A DNA stretch of 64,000 bases from CAZGKX01 sp964525945. Its GTDB lineage: Bacteria > Pseudomonadota > Gammaproteobacteria > Legionellales > Legionellaceae. The stretch is taken from contig CAZGKX010000003.1 of assembly GCA_964525945.1 (NCBI GenBank), positions 10,030-74,029 of the forward strand. The letters run 5' to 3'. Below are positions 18,052 to 27,978 of this stretch, one piece after another. The notes below the pieces were generated by a model. The model was not told where the DNA came from. It ran no database searches and saw only the letters and a program-made list of their open reading frames with translations. Position 1 is the first letter of the stretch. Every line of letters begins with the position of its first letter. The translations under genes were made by a program, and so were the position numbers.

Positions 18052-19521
18052 CTAAATGCGCAGTTTAAAAAAGAACGTTATGAGAATACCCAATAAGATG
18101 ACGATCATCAGCCAACCAATCGCATAAAAACAATCGTTCAAGGCCAAAGAAGCAGATTGTTCGTCCAAATACGCGTTCAGCTGCGCAAAGGCGGCTTCAT
18201 CGGACAGATTAAATTGTTTGGCACGGGCTAAAAATTGTTGGGTGATTTCAGAAAACGACGTGAGGGCACCACCCAAGCGTAAATGGTAAAACACTTCACG
18301 GCGCTGCCAGAGTATATGGTATAACCCAACACCCAAGGCGGTTGAAACAGTGCGAATGATGTGAAAAAAACTAACCGACTCCACTAACATTTGCCCGGTT
18401 AATTTGTACCGCATCGTTTGCAATAACGGCGGTAAAAAGATAGGTATGACCAAACCAAGCAAGAGCCGTGCGAGAGCGATTCGGGTAAAATCAATGTCCC
18501 AGTTAAACCCTGATGAATAAAAACAACAAAGGATGAAAAAAATGACAGCCGCGGCAATGGGAAACCGAGGGTCAAATTTATGAAACGTAAAAAACAAACG
18601 CACGACCATGCCCAGTGCCATGATGATCATCAGCAAAGCGATCCAATCTGGGGTGTAATTGACATCAAAAAACAACCATGCCGCAATCAAGGAAACGCTA
18701 CCAAAATAAGCAGAGAACAGCAGCGCGACAATGACTGCGCTGAGGCTAATATAGGGTTTTTTAAGCATATTAAAATCAATGATGGGGTATTGCGACCAAC
18801 ATCGATTACGCAGCAAAAAGCACACCATGCTTATGCTGCCTACCGAGAGGAGCCAGGTAATACCTGGTGAGCGTAACCAGTCAAATTGTTGCCCTGTTAC
18901 CAAGGCAGAGCTGATAAATAACACACCTACAAAGTAAAAAAAATATTCTAATTTATCGAATGACCAGGGCAGGGTAGGGGTATTGTACGACGGGAGACAG
19001 TACCCCAAATAAATGCTTAAAAGACCATTGATCAGGGTTGATCCGTAAAACAACATACGCCAATTGTAATTAAAGCCAATCACGCCGCCGATTGAGGCGC
19101 CGAACAAAGGTGCAACAGCAAAACAAATCACGAGTAATGTTTTGGCGCGTTGCGAATTTCCTCCACTGACTTTTGGAATATAATACGTGGTGATAAGGAT
19201 GAGCAATGGTCCTGCCGCTAACCCTTCCAGCCCACGAAATAAAATAAACAAGGCAAAATTGGAAGATTGGGAGCATCCAATGGAGGATAACACGGTTCCT
19301 AGTAAACAAAAGATGAATAATTGGCTTTGAGAAAAGCATGTCATTGCCGGTTTTCCCAAAGGAATTCCCAGCGCGTTGCCAATGCAATAAAAGCTAACGC
19401 CATAACAAAGAATGTCTAAACTTCCACCCAATTCACTCACCATGTTCAAACCGCCAATGAGGGTGACTGTCATGTTGAACATGATCATGAACAGCGCTAG
19501 CAATACCCCGTAAAGCACCAT
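18052..19521 (-). CDS. emrB: MFS drug efflux transporter, DHA2 (EmrB) type
   Basis: A 489-residue protein with about 14 hydrophobic segments. LFRGLEGLAAGPLLILITTYY matches the antiporter motif region of the DHA2 family. It would pump drugs or toxic organics out in exchange for protons, working with the adjacent membrane fusion protein and outer-membrane channel. I chose the ATG at 19521 because it follows the EmrA-like stop by one base (TGA-T-ATG). A longer frame back to 19566 would overlap the upstream gene by 44 bases. It is the last gene of the efflux operon. Confidence 0.87.
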   Translation of the reverse strand: MVLYGVLLALFMIMFNMTVTLIGGLNMVSELGGSLDILCYGVSFYCIGNALGIPLGKPAMTCFSQSQLFIFCLLGTVLSSIGCSQSSNFALFILFRGLEGLAAGPLLILITTYYIPKVSGGNSQRAKTLLVICFAVAPLFGASIGGVIGFNYNWRMLFYGSTLINGLLSIYLGYCLPSYNTPTLPWSFDKLEYFFYFVGVLFISSALVTGQQFDWLRSPGITWLLSVGSISMVCFLLRNRCWSQYPIIDFNMLKKPYISLSAVIVALLFSAYFGSVSLIAAWLFFDVNYTPDWIALLMIIMALGMVVRLFFTFHKFDPRFPIAAAVIFFILCCFYSSGFNWDIDFTRIALARLLLGLVIPIFLPPLLQTMRYKLTGQMLVESVSFFHIIRTVSTALGVGLYHILWQRREVFYHLRLGGALTSFSEITQQFLARAKQFNLSDEAAFAQLNAYLDEQSASLALNDCFYAIGWLMIVILLGILITFFFKLRI

Positions 19522-19522
19522 A

Positions 19523-20698
19523 TCAATTGACCGATTGTTGCTGCAAACGATAAGGATTTGAGGCATATTGCTTGAGGTTTGGATCCAAATTAGCGGTAAT
19601 GATATTTTCTATCAACATGGCGTCTCCTAACTCTTCATCCTGAAAAATCGACGTTATGTAATTTGGGGATCCTTTGGAAGAGACAGGAACCAATCGGCCT
19701 GACTGGTGGGAAATATCGGTTCTGACTTCCATGGATAATCCCAGGCGTAAAGGGTGTGTTTTTAATTCCTTGGCCTCTAAAGCAATTCGAACCGGCAATC
19801 TTTGCACGATTTTAATCCAATTTCCTGATAAATTTTGAGGGGGCAATAAACTGAAAACATTACCCGCTCCGCCAGGCAAACCAACCACTTTGCCATGAAA
19901 AACGACCCCATCACCGTACAAATCTGAAGTTACTTTTGCGGGTTGACCGATGCGAACATGTTTGAGTTGGGTTTCTTTGTAGTTGGCGTTCACCCAAATT
20001 TGATCCAATGGAATAACACTCATCAACGGTTTATCAGGCTTTACCCACATCCCGACTTGGATGGTACGTTGTGCGACCAAACCATCGGCGGGAGCATAAA
20101 TGTTGCAGCGGTATAACCGCACCCAAGCATTGCGTACACGCTGCGCTGCTTCTTGAACGGACGGATGGTTGTGTATCGTGGTGCCTTGGATAAAAGCGAT
20201 GGCTTGGTGATAACTGTTTTGGGTTCGTTTCAACGCTGAAATACTGGCTTGCAAATCATCTTGTGCATGCTGAAAATCCTCTAAAGATACGCCTTGCGCG
20301 CCGATCACGCCTTTGCGATGTTTATAATCTTGCTCGGCTTTGAGTAATTTTGCTTTTTGAATCCCTATTTCTGCCTCAAGCACAAAAACGTTGTGAAAAG
20401 CCTGGCATATTTCTCGAACCACTCGCCCCAATTCTTTTTCAGCTTTTTTCAATGCGATGCGTGCATCTGTCTCATCCAATTTGATGATCAGTTGCCCCTT
20501 TTTGACCAAAAAACTGTCGTCGGTCAAAATGGATTCAACAAAGCCTTCATGCAGAGCTGTGATGTAAATTTGATTGCCTTGGACATACGCATCGTTGGTA
20601 TAGACTTGCAGTCGCCAGACAAAAAACCAAATGAGAAAAATCAGTAAGAGGATGCATGCTCCTCCTATCCAATAATTACGTGTTGTGCGTTCAGTCAT
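19523..20698 (-). CDS. emrA: HlyD/EmrA-family membrane fusion protein
   Basis: A 391-residue periplasmic adaptor. One N-terminal membrane anchor (about 10-28) is followed by the lipoyl halves (YVQGNQIYITALHEGFVESI and IYAPADGLVAQRTIQVGMWV), with a coiled-coil hairpin between them. It bridges the inner-membrane pump and the outer-membrane channel. It is one base upstream of the emrB-like start and 47 bases after the outer-membrane gene, in the order channel, adaptor, pump. Confidence 0.88.
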   Translation of the reverse strand: MTERTTRNYWIGGACILLLIFLIWFFVWRLQVYTNDAYVQGNQIYITALHEGFVESILTDDSFLVKKGQLIIKLDETDARIALKKAEKELGRVVREICQAFHNVFVLEAEIGIQKAKLLKAEQDYKHRKGVIGAQGVSLEDFQHAQDDLQASISALKRTQNSYHQAIAFIQGTTIHNHPSVQEAAQRVRNAWVRLYRCNIYAPADGLVAQRTIQVGMWVKPDKPLMSVIPLDQIWVNANYKETQLKHVRIGQPAKVTSDLYGDGVVFHGKVVGLPGGAGNVFSLLPPQNLSGNWIKIVQRLPVRIALEAKELKTHPLRLGLSMEVRTDISHQSGRLVPVSSKGSPNYITSIFQDEELGDAMLIENIITANLDPNLKQYASNPYRLQQQSVN

Positions 20699-20745
20699 CG
20701 TTCATGCTCTATTCATCGTATTGAATGGGGTTGCTGTGTGAGTGA

Positions 20746-22190
20746 TCATGCAACTTTATCCTGTAATTTTTTTAAAGGCACTAATGTTTGGCAGTAGCCT
20801 CCGCCCAACGCTTTAATGAGTTTTACTGAAGCAAGGTATTGATTATAAAGCAATAAAACATCATCCAATTCTTTTTCAATGACTTTTTCAAGTAAATAAT
20901 CGGTATTAAATTGACTGTCCAAGCCATTTCTGGCTCGTAACCGGGTCAATTGATAACGTTTTTTTGCTGAATCGACAATCGTCTTTTGTTGAACTTTTTG
21001 TTGATAAACGGATTTTGCAAAAGCCACATTATCCAACACTTCTTGCGTGCTTCTTAAAAGCAATGCATTGTAATCGGCAATAGCCTCATCAAACTCTGCC
21101 TTTTTTGATCGTACATTGGCACGAATAGCACCTGCAGTGAAAATAGGTAAGCTAACAGCGGGGCGAATAAGTCCAGTGGCACTGGTGGTTGCAAACAATT
21201 TAGTCCAAGCGGTGCTTTGCAAGCCAGCGAGCCCCATAATGTTTACATCGGGGTAAAAATCAGCTTGGGCAGCCCCTGTTTTAAAGGCCAATGCTTTTGC
21301 TCGCCATATTTGTGCCATTAAATCGGGCCTTCTTGCTAACAAATCCAATGACAAGGTGTTGGGAATGATCAGCGTGGTAGGCAAGTTCGGAAGCTGTGAT
21401 AAAGGAATGGGTGTATCAGGGCTGCGGCCCGCTAGAATATTAATTAAATGCCTGTCCACCGCACATTCTTCTTGGACACTTAATAATTGTTTTTTGGCTT
21501 CATTCACATTTTCCTCTGAAAGCAAGGGTGACAAGACTGACGACAATCCCTTTTTAACCAGCAACTTGTCTAATTTATCAAGGCGAGCACGAACCACCAC
21601 CAACTCCCGATAAAGTTTTTCGCGTTTGCAATTGGTCACGTAGGCAAAATAAGCTTGTGCTAACGCGGTGGTGACAATGAGTTGAACATTGGCTGCCTCG
21701 GCTTGCAATGCACGTTTTTTACCAATAGCCGCGTAAAACAGATTGCGATTTCTTCCCCAAAAATCAAAATCGTACGTGAATGACAGTGATAAATCGAGAA
21801 GGTAGGCATGCAAAGGAAAATCCGCATTCAAGGCGCGGTATAAGCCATTTTGGCTGGTGTATAGTTGCTGGTCACTGCCATTAAAAAACACCAAANNNNN
21901 NNNNNTAAGGCTGAGCGGACGACAACGGCTTCTTGTTTTGCCACATTAACCCGGTGCTGCACTGCTTGCAATGAAGGGTTTGTAGTGAGTGCTTGATGGA
22001 CAAGTTTGTTCAACTGTGGCGATTGATAGACGAGCCACCATTGTTTATCGGGCCAATGACCTTGTGCAAAAAATTTCTTCTGCAACGCTGTTTGAAGATC
22101 ATGTTGCATGGAGGGAGTGGGCTGCAGGTTTTTGGTTTGCTCATTGGCCTTTAGTTCAATACGGCAAGCGAACAACAAGCAAAAGCACAC
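20746..22190 (-). CDS. NodT-type outer-membrane efflux protein (interrupted by an assembly gap)
   Basis: Two frames flanking the N run at 21896-21905 are the two parts of one TolC/NodT protein. The upstream part has KQWWLVYQSPQLNKLVHQALTTNPSLQAVQHRV, and the downstream part has the second OEP repeat with IPNTLSLDLLARRPDLMAQ. The frames differ, so the gap is not 10 bases long. The 5' end is also odd. This frame has only a GTG at 22190 and a very short hydrophobic start before LLFACR. A GTG at 22228 in another frame encodes a good signal sequence (starting MPRFDFLLKFLSLCAFACC) that stops early. A frameshift or base error near 22160 would join them. Confidence 0.82.
21896..21905. other. Assembly gap (10 N) inside the NodT-like gene
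   Basis: Ten N bases. The reading frame changes across them, so the real missing length is not 10 modulo 3. Confidence 0.95.
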
Positions 22191-22310
22191 AAAGACAGGA
22201 ATTTTAATAAAAAATCGAAACGCGGCACTGTTAATTACGCACCTTCCAGTTTAAGCATAATTTAATGCAGGTCATGTCACCGTCCTGTGGCTCGACTTGA
22301 GCAAATGAAA

Positions 22311-22334
22311 TTAGGATCTGTCGACAGACCCTAA
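22311..22334. promoter_or_regulatory. Near-perfect 24-bp palindrome, possible operator
   Basis: TTAGGATCTGTC (22311-22322) and GACAGACCCTAA (22323-22334) are reverse complements at 11 of 12 positions, with no spacer. It lies about 80-120 bases upstream of the efflux operon start and 41 bases after mrcA. The lack of a loop suits a dimeric repressor site better than a terminator. No regulator gene is adjacent. Confidence 0.45.
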
Positions 22335-22375
22335 GTTAACCACTATAGCTTAATCCGAAATTTCAATACAACCCA

Positions 22376-24736
22376 TCAAAATAAATTTTCTTGGCTGTCC
22401 GCTCCTGCAGCACTTCCTAATTCACTGGATGGTGTGTCATCTGCCATTGGCACATCCGATTCGCGAAAATATTCAGTTATGGCATTTGTTTGATTGGGCT
22501 TTGCCAGCAAACCGCTCATGGGATTTATTTTTACAGTAACCACATCGTCCGGTTGTTTCATTTCGCGTTCTGGCTTGCCTTTTAAAGCAACTTTCATGAA
22601 ATCAATCCACAAGGGTAGGGCTAAGCGAGCTGCGTACTCATGCAAGGGATGAGGCGTGTCATAGCCAACCCAGGTGGTGACCACTAAATCGGGATTATAG
22701 CCAGCAAACCAGGCATCCACCTGTTCGTTGGTTGTCCCGGTCTTACCGGCAATGTCTTTCCGGTTAAGAACAGTTGCTTCGTGTGCTGTACCATGCTGAA
22801 TCACACCCATGAGGGCTGAGTTCATTAAAAAAGCAATGTTCGCTGGAATAACGCGAGGTGCGGTTAAATCGGGATCTTGGTTGTTGGTGTTTGCATGATT
22901 TACGTTGGTGGCTTTGGCTTGCAGCAACACTTGACCATCGGCGTTGGTGATATGGTCGATGAGGAAAGGTTCAATTTTATAACCGCCATTGGCAAAAACA
23001 GCATACGCTGCAGTAAGATCCATGGGGCTCACCGACAAACTACCGAGCGCTAACGATAAGGTGTGGGGGAGATCGGCTTTGCGAAAACCAAATTGACTGA
23101 CAAAATCAATGGCGTAATTAATACCAATGTCATCAAGAATCCGAATGGACACCAAGTTACGAGAGCTGATCAACGCTTCTTTTAAACGTGTAGGACCATT
23201 AAATTTAAGATTATCGTTGTGTGGCCGCCATAGATTGGCTTGACTGGGGTCATCGACGACGATGGGTGCGTCATTGACCAATGTTGCCAGTGTATAGCCT
23301 TTATTAAGTGCTGCGGCATAGACAAACGGTTTAAAGCTTGATCCGGGTTGTCGGCTTGATTGTGTTACGCGGTTAAACTTGCTTTTCTGAAAATTAAATC
23401 CACCGACCAATGATTCAATGGCGCCATTGTTGGGGTTTAAAGCCACAAGAGCTGCTTCCACTTGTGGGATTTGCGTTAATTGCCATTGATTATCGTGGAG
23501 CCTGACATAAACAACATCGCCAGGGGAGACCACTTGCTTGGCTTGAGTAGGTGCTTTCCCGACCCAGCCTTTTTTTAAGGCGGGCCTAGCCCAAGACAAA
23601 CCTTGCCAAGGGATCGAAATGGTTTGGTCGTTGTCCGTAATGGCTGTTGCTTCTCGTTCTGCGACATTGACAATCACGGCAGGTTGTAAATCATTGACAA
23701 CAGGGTGGGTGCGCAATGCAGCTAGGCGTTTAGAAGGGGAGTCTAAATCCATCGGATCGATCGTTGCCACAGGGCCTCGATAGCCATGGCGGCGATCATA
23801 GGCCACTAAATTGTCTTCAACAATTTGATTGGCTGTATTTTGCAAAGGGCCTTTGATGGTGGTGTAAACTTTGTAACCTTTGGTATACGCTTCGGAGCCG
23901 AAATGATCATAAAGTGATTGGCGGATCATCTCTGCAACATAAGGTGCGCTGACCTCCAAATTTGTGCCATGATAAAATTCGGTGATAGGTTCATGAATGG
24001 CTTCTTGGTATTGGGCGGCGGTGATGTATTTTTCTTCCAACAAACGCTCAAGCACGTGATCGCGTCGCTTTTTGGCGGCAGTGGCATTCGCAATTGGATT
24101 TTGAGTAGAAGGTGCTTGAGGCAAGCCAGCGATCATGGCCAGTTGAGCAATGTTTAATTCTTGCAGCGGCTTGCCATAATAAATTTTCGCCGCAGCGCCA
24201 ACACCGTATGCACGGTTACCCAAATAAATTTTATTTAAATACAGCTCAAGAATTTTTTCTTTGCTTAATTCACGATCAATTTTAATGGCCAACATGATTT
24301 CATTGAATTTACGTAAAAATGTTTTCTTGCGATTCAGAAAAAAGTTTCTTGCAACCTGCATGGTGATCGTGCTGCCACCTTGCGATTTTGTGCCTGTTTT
24401 GATCATGCGAACGGTGGCGCGTGCTAAACCAAATACGTCAACACCTGGGTGGTCAAAAAAACGTTGATCTTCTGTTGCCAACAACGCTCGGACGAGTGTC
24501 TGCGGAATTTGTTCATAGGTGAGTGGAATGCGACGTTTTTCACCGTATTCTTGAATGAGCAATCCTTCTTGGCTGTAGATGCGCAAAGGCACTTGCAAGT
24601 GCACGGTTTTTAACGATTCCACATTGGGCAATTGGCTTGACGCGTATAAATAAAGCAAGGTGACGCATACCAGCAATAGAAAAAATAAACTGACTAAAGC
24701 CCACAGGCCTTTGCGCCAAAAATATGTTATTTTCAT
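22376..24736 (-). CDS. mrcA: Penicillin-binding protein 1A
   Basis: A 786-residue bifunctional class A PBP. An N-terminal membrane anchor (12-32) is followed by a GT51 glycosyltransferase domain (EDQRFFDHPGVD, GGSTITMQVARNFFL, KILELYLNKIYLG) and a transpeptidase domain with the active-site SxxK in PGSSFKPF and the KTGTT triad motif. It polymerises and cross-links peptidoglycan. It is transcribed alone, away from the divergent pilM cluster, and is followed by the candidate operator of the efflux operon. Confidence 0.95.
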   Translation of the reverse strand: MKITYFWRKGLWALVSLFFLLLVCVTLLYLYASSQLPNVESLKTVHLQVPLRIYSQEGLLIQEYGEKRRIPLTYEQIPQTLVRALLATEDQRFFDHPGVDVFGLARATVRMIKTGTKSQGGSTITMQVARNFFLNRKKTFLRKFNEIMLAIKIDRELSKEKILELYLNKIYLGNRAYGVGAAAKIYYGKPLQELNIAQLAMIAGLPQAPSTQNPIANATAAKKRRDHVLERLLEEKYITAAQYQEAIHEPITEFYHGTNLEVSAPYVAEMIRQSLYDHFGSEAYTKGYKVYTTIKGPLQNTANQIVEDNLVAYDRRHGYRGPVATIDPMDLDSPSKRLAALRTHPVVNDLQPAVIVNVAEREATAITDNDQTISIPWQGLSWARPALKKGWVGKAPTQAKQVVSPGDVVYVRLHDNQWQLTQIPQVEAALVALNPNNGAIESLVGGFNFQKSKFNRVTQSSRQPGSSFKPFVYAAALNKGYTLATLVNDAPIVVDDPSQANLWRPHNDNLKFNGPTRLKEALISSRNLVSIRILDDIGINYAIDFVSQFGFRKADLPHTLSLALGSLSVSPMDLTAAYAVFANGGYKIEPFLIDHITNADGQVLLQAKATNVNHANTNNQDPDLTAPRVIPANIAFLMNSALMGVIQHGTAHEATVLNRKDIAGKTGTTNEQVDAWFAGYNPDLVVTTWVGYDTPHPLHEYAARLALPLWIDFMKVALKGKPEREMKQPDDVVTVKINPMSGLLAKPNQTNAITEYFRESDVPMADDTPSSELGSAAGADSQENLF

Positions 24737-24778
24737 GTCGAGTGAATGCTGTTAAAAAAATAATCGTTGATTATACCG

Positions 24779-25435
24779 TTATTTTAGTTCATTTAGCGAA
24801 TGATCTGATGCATTTTTCAGTGGGAAATCGTTGTCACTGTCGTATTCTCCCATGGGTTCAATGTCATTTTGCTCTGCCTGATGAGGGAATGTTGGGTAAT
24901 TGAAGGGGAACAAACCAAATTTTGCAAGGATGTTAAACTTGCTTGCTCCCATTATCGCAAGGGGCGCGGGTTTTGTGACAGCGGTAATTTTTTGCTGCAG
25001 AATGGCATTCGTTTGGCGCAAATAAGCGTTTTCGTTTGCGATCAACGGGTATAAGTATTCATGAAAAATATCGTCGAAAATTTGTTTGATTTGAGTTTCC
25101 GTAACATGGGCGGGCAATGGAGTGTAAGGAAAAAGCAGAGGGAATAATTTATCCTTGATCAAGGTGCCCGATTTACAAATGCCACCCCCATCCTGCAGTT
25201 CATTGATAAAGCCGAAAATTTTAATCTCTGTGCCATTTTTATAAATAGAGATGGTACGGGGAAATTTTGTATCAAGCAATTGCTGCATATTTAATACAAA
25301 GATGACCAGGCTTTCTTTAAGATGAGTTAGCGCACTGTGATCCGGTACAGTGGCATCGGCGAGAACGTTTTTAAGCAATTGCATCGTATCGAATAAATAT
25401 TGAAGCAATGATTCGCGTTTAGGCTCATTCTTAAA
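24779..25435 (-). pseudogene. 3' part of a frameshifted paralogue of the 25634-26722 gene
   Basis: The frame opens at 25435 and encodes about 218 residues with no proper start; the first in-frame start-like codon is a TTG at 25408. Its beginning, FKNEPKRESLLQYLFDTMQ, lines up with AKSNEKRRPVLNYVLHIIQ of the upstream 362-residue protein. The similarity continues through an L..T....I...NG....G pattern to TNAILQQKI. It therefore continues the 61-codon frame at 25431-25616 after a one-base shift. Function is unknown. A sequencing error at the shift would make this one intact gene. Confidence 0.65.
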
Positions 25436-25616
25436 TCACGTCTTGAATTAACATTTGCAATTGATCGGGTGCAGTGGGCAGTTCCACTTGCACAAATGCA
25501 TCTGTTTCCACGCAGGTCGGATCAACCGCTAATTTTACGGCGGAAGAAGGGTATTTGATACGATGGTAAGCGACGATCACATCATGCAAGGTTTTCAGCA
25601 GGTTTTCAAGACGCAT
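25431..25616 (-). pseudogene. 5' part of the frameshifted paralogue
   Basis: Sixty-one codons from an ATG at 25616 (AGGGGTG lies about 7 bases before it) to a TAA at 25431. It matches the first 62 residues of the 362-residue neighbour in length and pattern: LLKTLHDVIVAYH with LLHSLSRVILNYC, and QMLIQDVI with LMDELVACI. It ends exactly where the next frame picks up the match, which marks the break at about 25431-25438. It begins 17 bases after the intact gene, so the two copies are a tandem duplication in one transcript. Confidence 0.6.
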
Positions 25617-25633
25617 TGGTTTCACCCCTAATG

Positions 25634-26722
25634 TTAATACTCGTACCAATAAAATGGCTCATTTTTATCCATCTGGGTTGCTGAATTGCCATCGGCCACG
25701 GTTAAACTCTCTCCCAAATAGTCAAGGGCTGAGGCAAATAACGTGCCAATTTTTGAGACCCCATAACGATGCTCAGCCTCCGTCTTGGATTCTACAATGG
25801 CAGCCGTTGTGCTGGATGTGGTGACAGGTTGCTGCACTGCTTTGGGTTGTCGGCCAGCGTTGATGCGTGCTTTTGTGGTTTGAATTTTTTCCTTAAGGTG
25901 TTCAATTTGTTGGGTTAGACGTTGATGGGTTTCCACCGCTGTGATCAATTCATTATCCTCAGTAGCATGACTAATTTCTTTAGCGTTCACCAAGTACTTT
26001 GTTGTGATGTCTGGATTGAAAAAAGAAGGTGATTTTTCTGAAGACCAGGTGGGGGATAAATAATTCAAATGCAATTCATTCTGAACCTGACTCAGGGTGT
26101 TTTTTAGGGTTTGAACGTCAATGCCTAGCTGTTCATTATACGCGGTTAGGCATCGAAGTTGGTGAGTTCGAAAAAAATTGAAAATCTTTTTCGTAAGATC
26201 CGTAGGACTGGTCTCAGCATTTACATCTAGAAAAGCAAGCAATGTGTTTTGAATTTGCATTCCCAGTCTATTCAATTGATAGAAGCCCAGTATATCCTTT
26301 TTCAATCCATGGGTGGTCAGCTGTTGTCCATTGCAATGGATGGTCGTCGTGCTTGATTGAGATGTTTTAATCAGGGCTTGTAATTCGCAAAAAAACACCG
26401 CGATTTCGTCTTGCAAGGAGGGAGCGAGTGGATCGGAACTATCGCTTGGTACGGACTGCTTAGAAAAAGCTTGGATTTTCTGAATAATATGCAACACATA
26501 ATTTAAGACTGGGCGACGTTTTTCATTGGATTTAGCGATACAGGCAACCAGCTCGTCCATTAATATTTGCTCCGCAGGCAACCTATGTTCTGCAAAAGTA
26601 AAGGGCTCCGAAACAAGTGTTTCTTCACGTTTATCTTCGATGCTTATTGTTAACAGGGGAGAATCACAATAATTCAAAATAACCCGTGACAATGAATGAA
26701 GTAAATCTTGCACGCTAGGCAT
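25634..26722 (-). CDS. Hypothetical protein with C-terminal coiled coil, intact member of a tandem pair
   Basis: A 362-residue soluble helical protein starting MPSVQDLL, with an excellent GGAGGT 5 bases before the ATG at 26722. A coiled coil (HQRLTQQIEHLKEKIQTTKAR) lies near 265-290, followed by a Thr/Ser-rich linker and an acidic, aromatic tail (MDKNEPFYWYEY). No family is recognised. It is the first gene of a minus-strand group whose second member is a frameshifted copy. Its divergent neighbour is pilM across 215 bases. Confidence 0.6.
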   Translation of the reverse strand: MPSVQDLLHSLSRVILNYCDSPLLTISIEDKREETLVSEPFTFAEHRLPAEQILMDELVACIAKSNEKRRPVLNYVLHIIQKIQAFSKQSVPSDSSDPLAPSLQDEIAVFFCELQALIKTSQSSTTTIHCNGQQLTTHGLKKDILGFYQLNRLGMQIQNTLLAFLDVNAETSPTDLTKKIFNFFRTHQLRCLTAYNEQLGIDVQTLKNTLSQVQNELHLNYLSPTWSSEKSPSFFNPDITTKYLVNAKEISHATEDNELITAVETHQRLTQQIEHLKEKIQTTKARINAGRQPKAVQQPVTTSSTTAAIVESKTEAEHRYGVSKIGTLFASALDYLGESLTVADGNSATQMDKNEPFYWYEY

Positions 26723-26937
26723 AAACACCTCCAAAATAATTGAAGCAATTACACTATATTTTAATCATTTAAGCAGTGCAAGCGTGGCTCACATGGTTGT
26801 ATTATAAATTCCTCACCATCGTCCATCGTAACCATTAACCAGCCGTAACAAGTCTGTAAATAACAATTCACTTTTCAACAAAGATACGCTATTATTTTTT
26901 TTGTGTTTTATGGAAAAACACCAAGTCCATTAGCCTT

Positions 26938-27978
26938 ATGATGAGGGATCTCGTGCTTAAATTATTTAAACCATCGCCTGGTGTCGTCCTGGGCATTGAT
27001 ATTGGAACAAGCGCAATAAATATTTTACAAATAACCCATACTGACGATTCTTTTTGCATTACGGGCTATGAGCGTTGGGCTTTCCCCATTTCGATGGTTA
27101 AAGAGGATGGTGGGGGTAAGTTTAATGCCACCCATGCCATTCATAAATTATTATCCAGCAACACCCTTGCCGCTCGTTCCGTAGTACTCGCGATACCTGA
27201 TGTCCTAACCTTGCAAAAAACCCTCTATGTTCATCCATCATTAAAGCCGCACGAAGTGCAAGAGCTGGTGGCTATGGAATCCCGTAAATACATCACGGAT
27301 CCATCTCAAATTTTCTATGATTTTTATACGTTAGGCCCAGCGCCCCATGACCCATCCCTCCATGAAATTGTTTTTGTCGTCACTCGGGCGGAAAACGTTT
27401 TACAACGCGTGGGATTGGTGACCAAAAGGCATCTGACTGTAAAAGCGGTGGAAAAAGAATCACATGCGATTGAACGGGTATGCAGTCGATTGATGGCTGA
27501 ATCCAACAACATGGTTATTTTTGATGTGAATATCCATAAAATGTATTTTTATGTTCTGAACAAAAACACCATTGTTTACTCTCAAGAAAAAAATACTGAT
27601 CAAGAGTTATTGGACAATTTCTCACAACAACATGGTGTCGATAAGCGTGATCTAGTGCTCATGCTCACAGAGTATCCCATGCTTTACGAGGATTTTTTAA
27701 CCCAATTGCATGATTTTATTTTGTTGCAATTGAACCATCTTTTACAACTTTATTTCGCCGTAGCGCATGACCGCTCGTTTCATAAATTATGGTTGGCGGG
27801 TGATTTAGCGCGTGTGCCGTATTTGGTGCAGAAATCAGAACAATTTTTCCAAATTCCCACATCCATTTTAAATCCATTGAAAGCGCTGCAGGTTGCAAAT
27901 CATCTCGACCGTGAAAAATTAATGCAGGATGCGCCCATGTTATTAATTGCTTGTGGACTGGCGTTACGAGCATGTTGA
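26938..27978 (+). CDS. pilM: Type IV pilus inner-membrane platform protein PilM
   Basis: A 346-residue actin-like ATPase. GVVLGIDIGTSAINILQI is the phosphate-1 motif, MESRKYI the family signature, and KLWLAGDLARVP the C-terminal nucleotide motif. It sits in the cytoplasm and binds the N-terminus of PilN in the pilus platform. It heads a tightly packed pilMNO-pilQ operon and overlaps pilN by 7 bases (ATGTTGA). A second ATG at 26941 is an equally possible start. Confidence 0.92.
   Translation: MMRDLVLKLFKPSPGVVLGIDIGTSAINILQITHTDDSFCITGYERWAFPISMVKEDGGGKFNATHAIHKLLSSNTLAARSVVLAIPDVLTLQKTLYVHPSLKPHEVQELVAMESRKYITDPSQIFYDFYTLGPAPHDPSLHEIVFVVTRAENVLQRVGLVTKRHLTVKAVEKESHAIERVCSRLMAESNNMVIFDVNIHKMYFYVLNKNTIVYSQEKNTDQELLDNFSQQHGVDKRDLVLMLTEYPMLYEDFLTQLHDFILLQLNHLLQLYFAVAHDRSFHKLWLAGDLARVPYLVQKSEQFFQIPTSILNPLKALQVANHLDREKLMQDAPMLLIACGLALRAC

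Noticed and set aside
18580..18870. A 96-codon plus-strand frame inside the MFS gene
   Set aside because: It is an antisense shadow of a strongly supported transporter frame.
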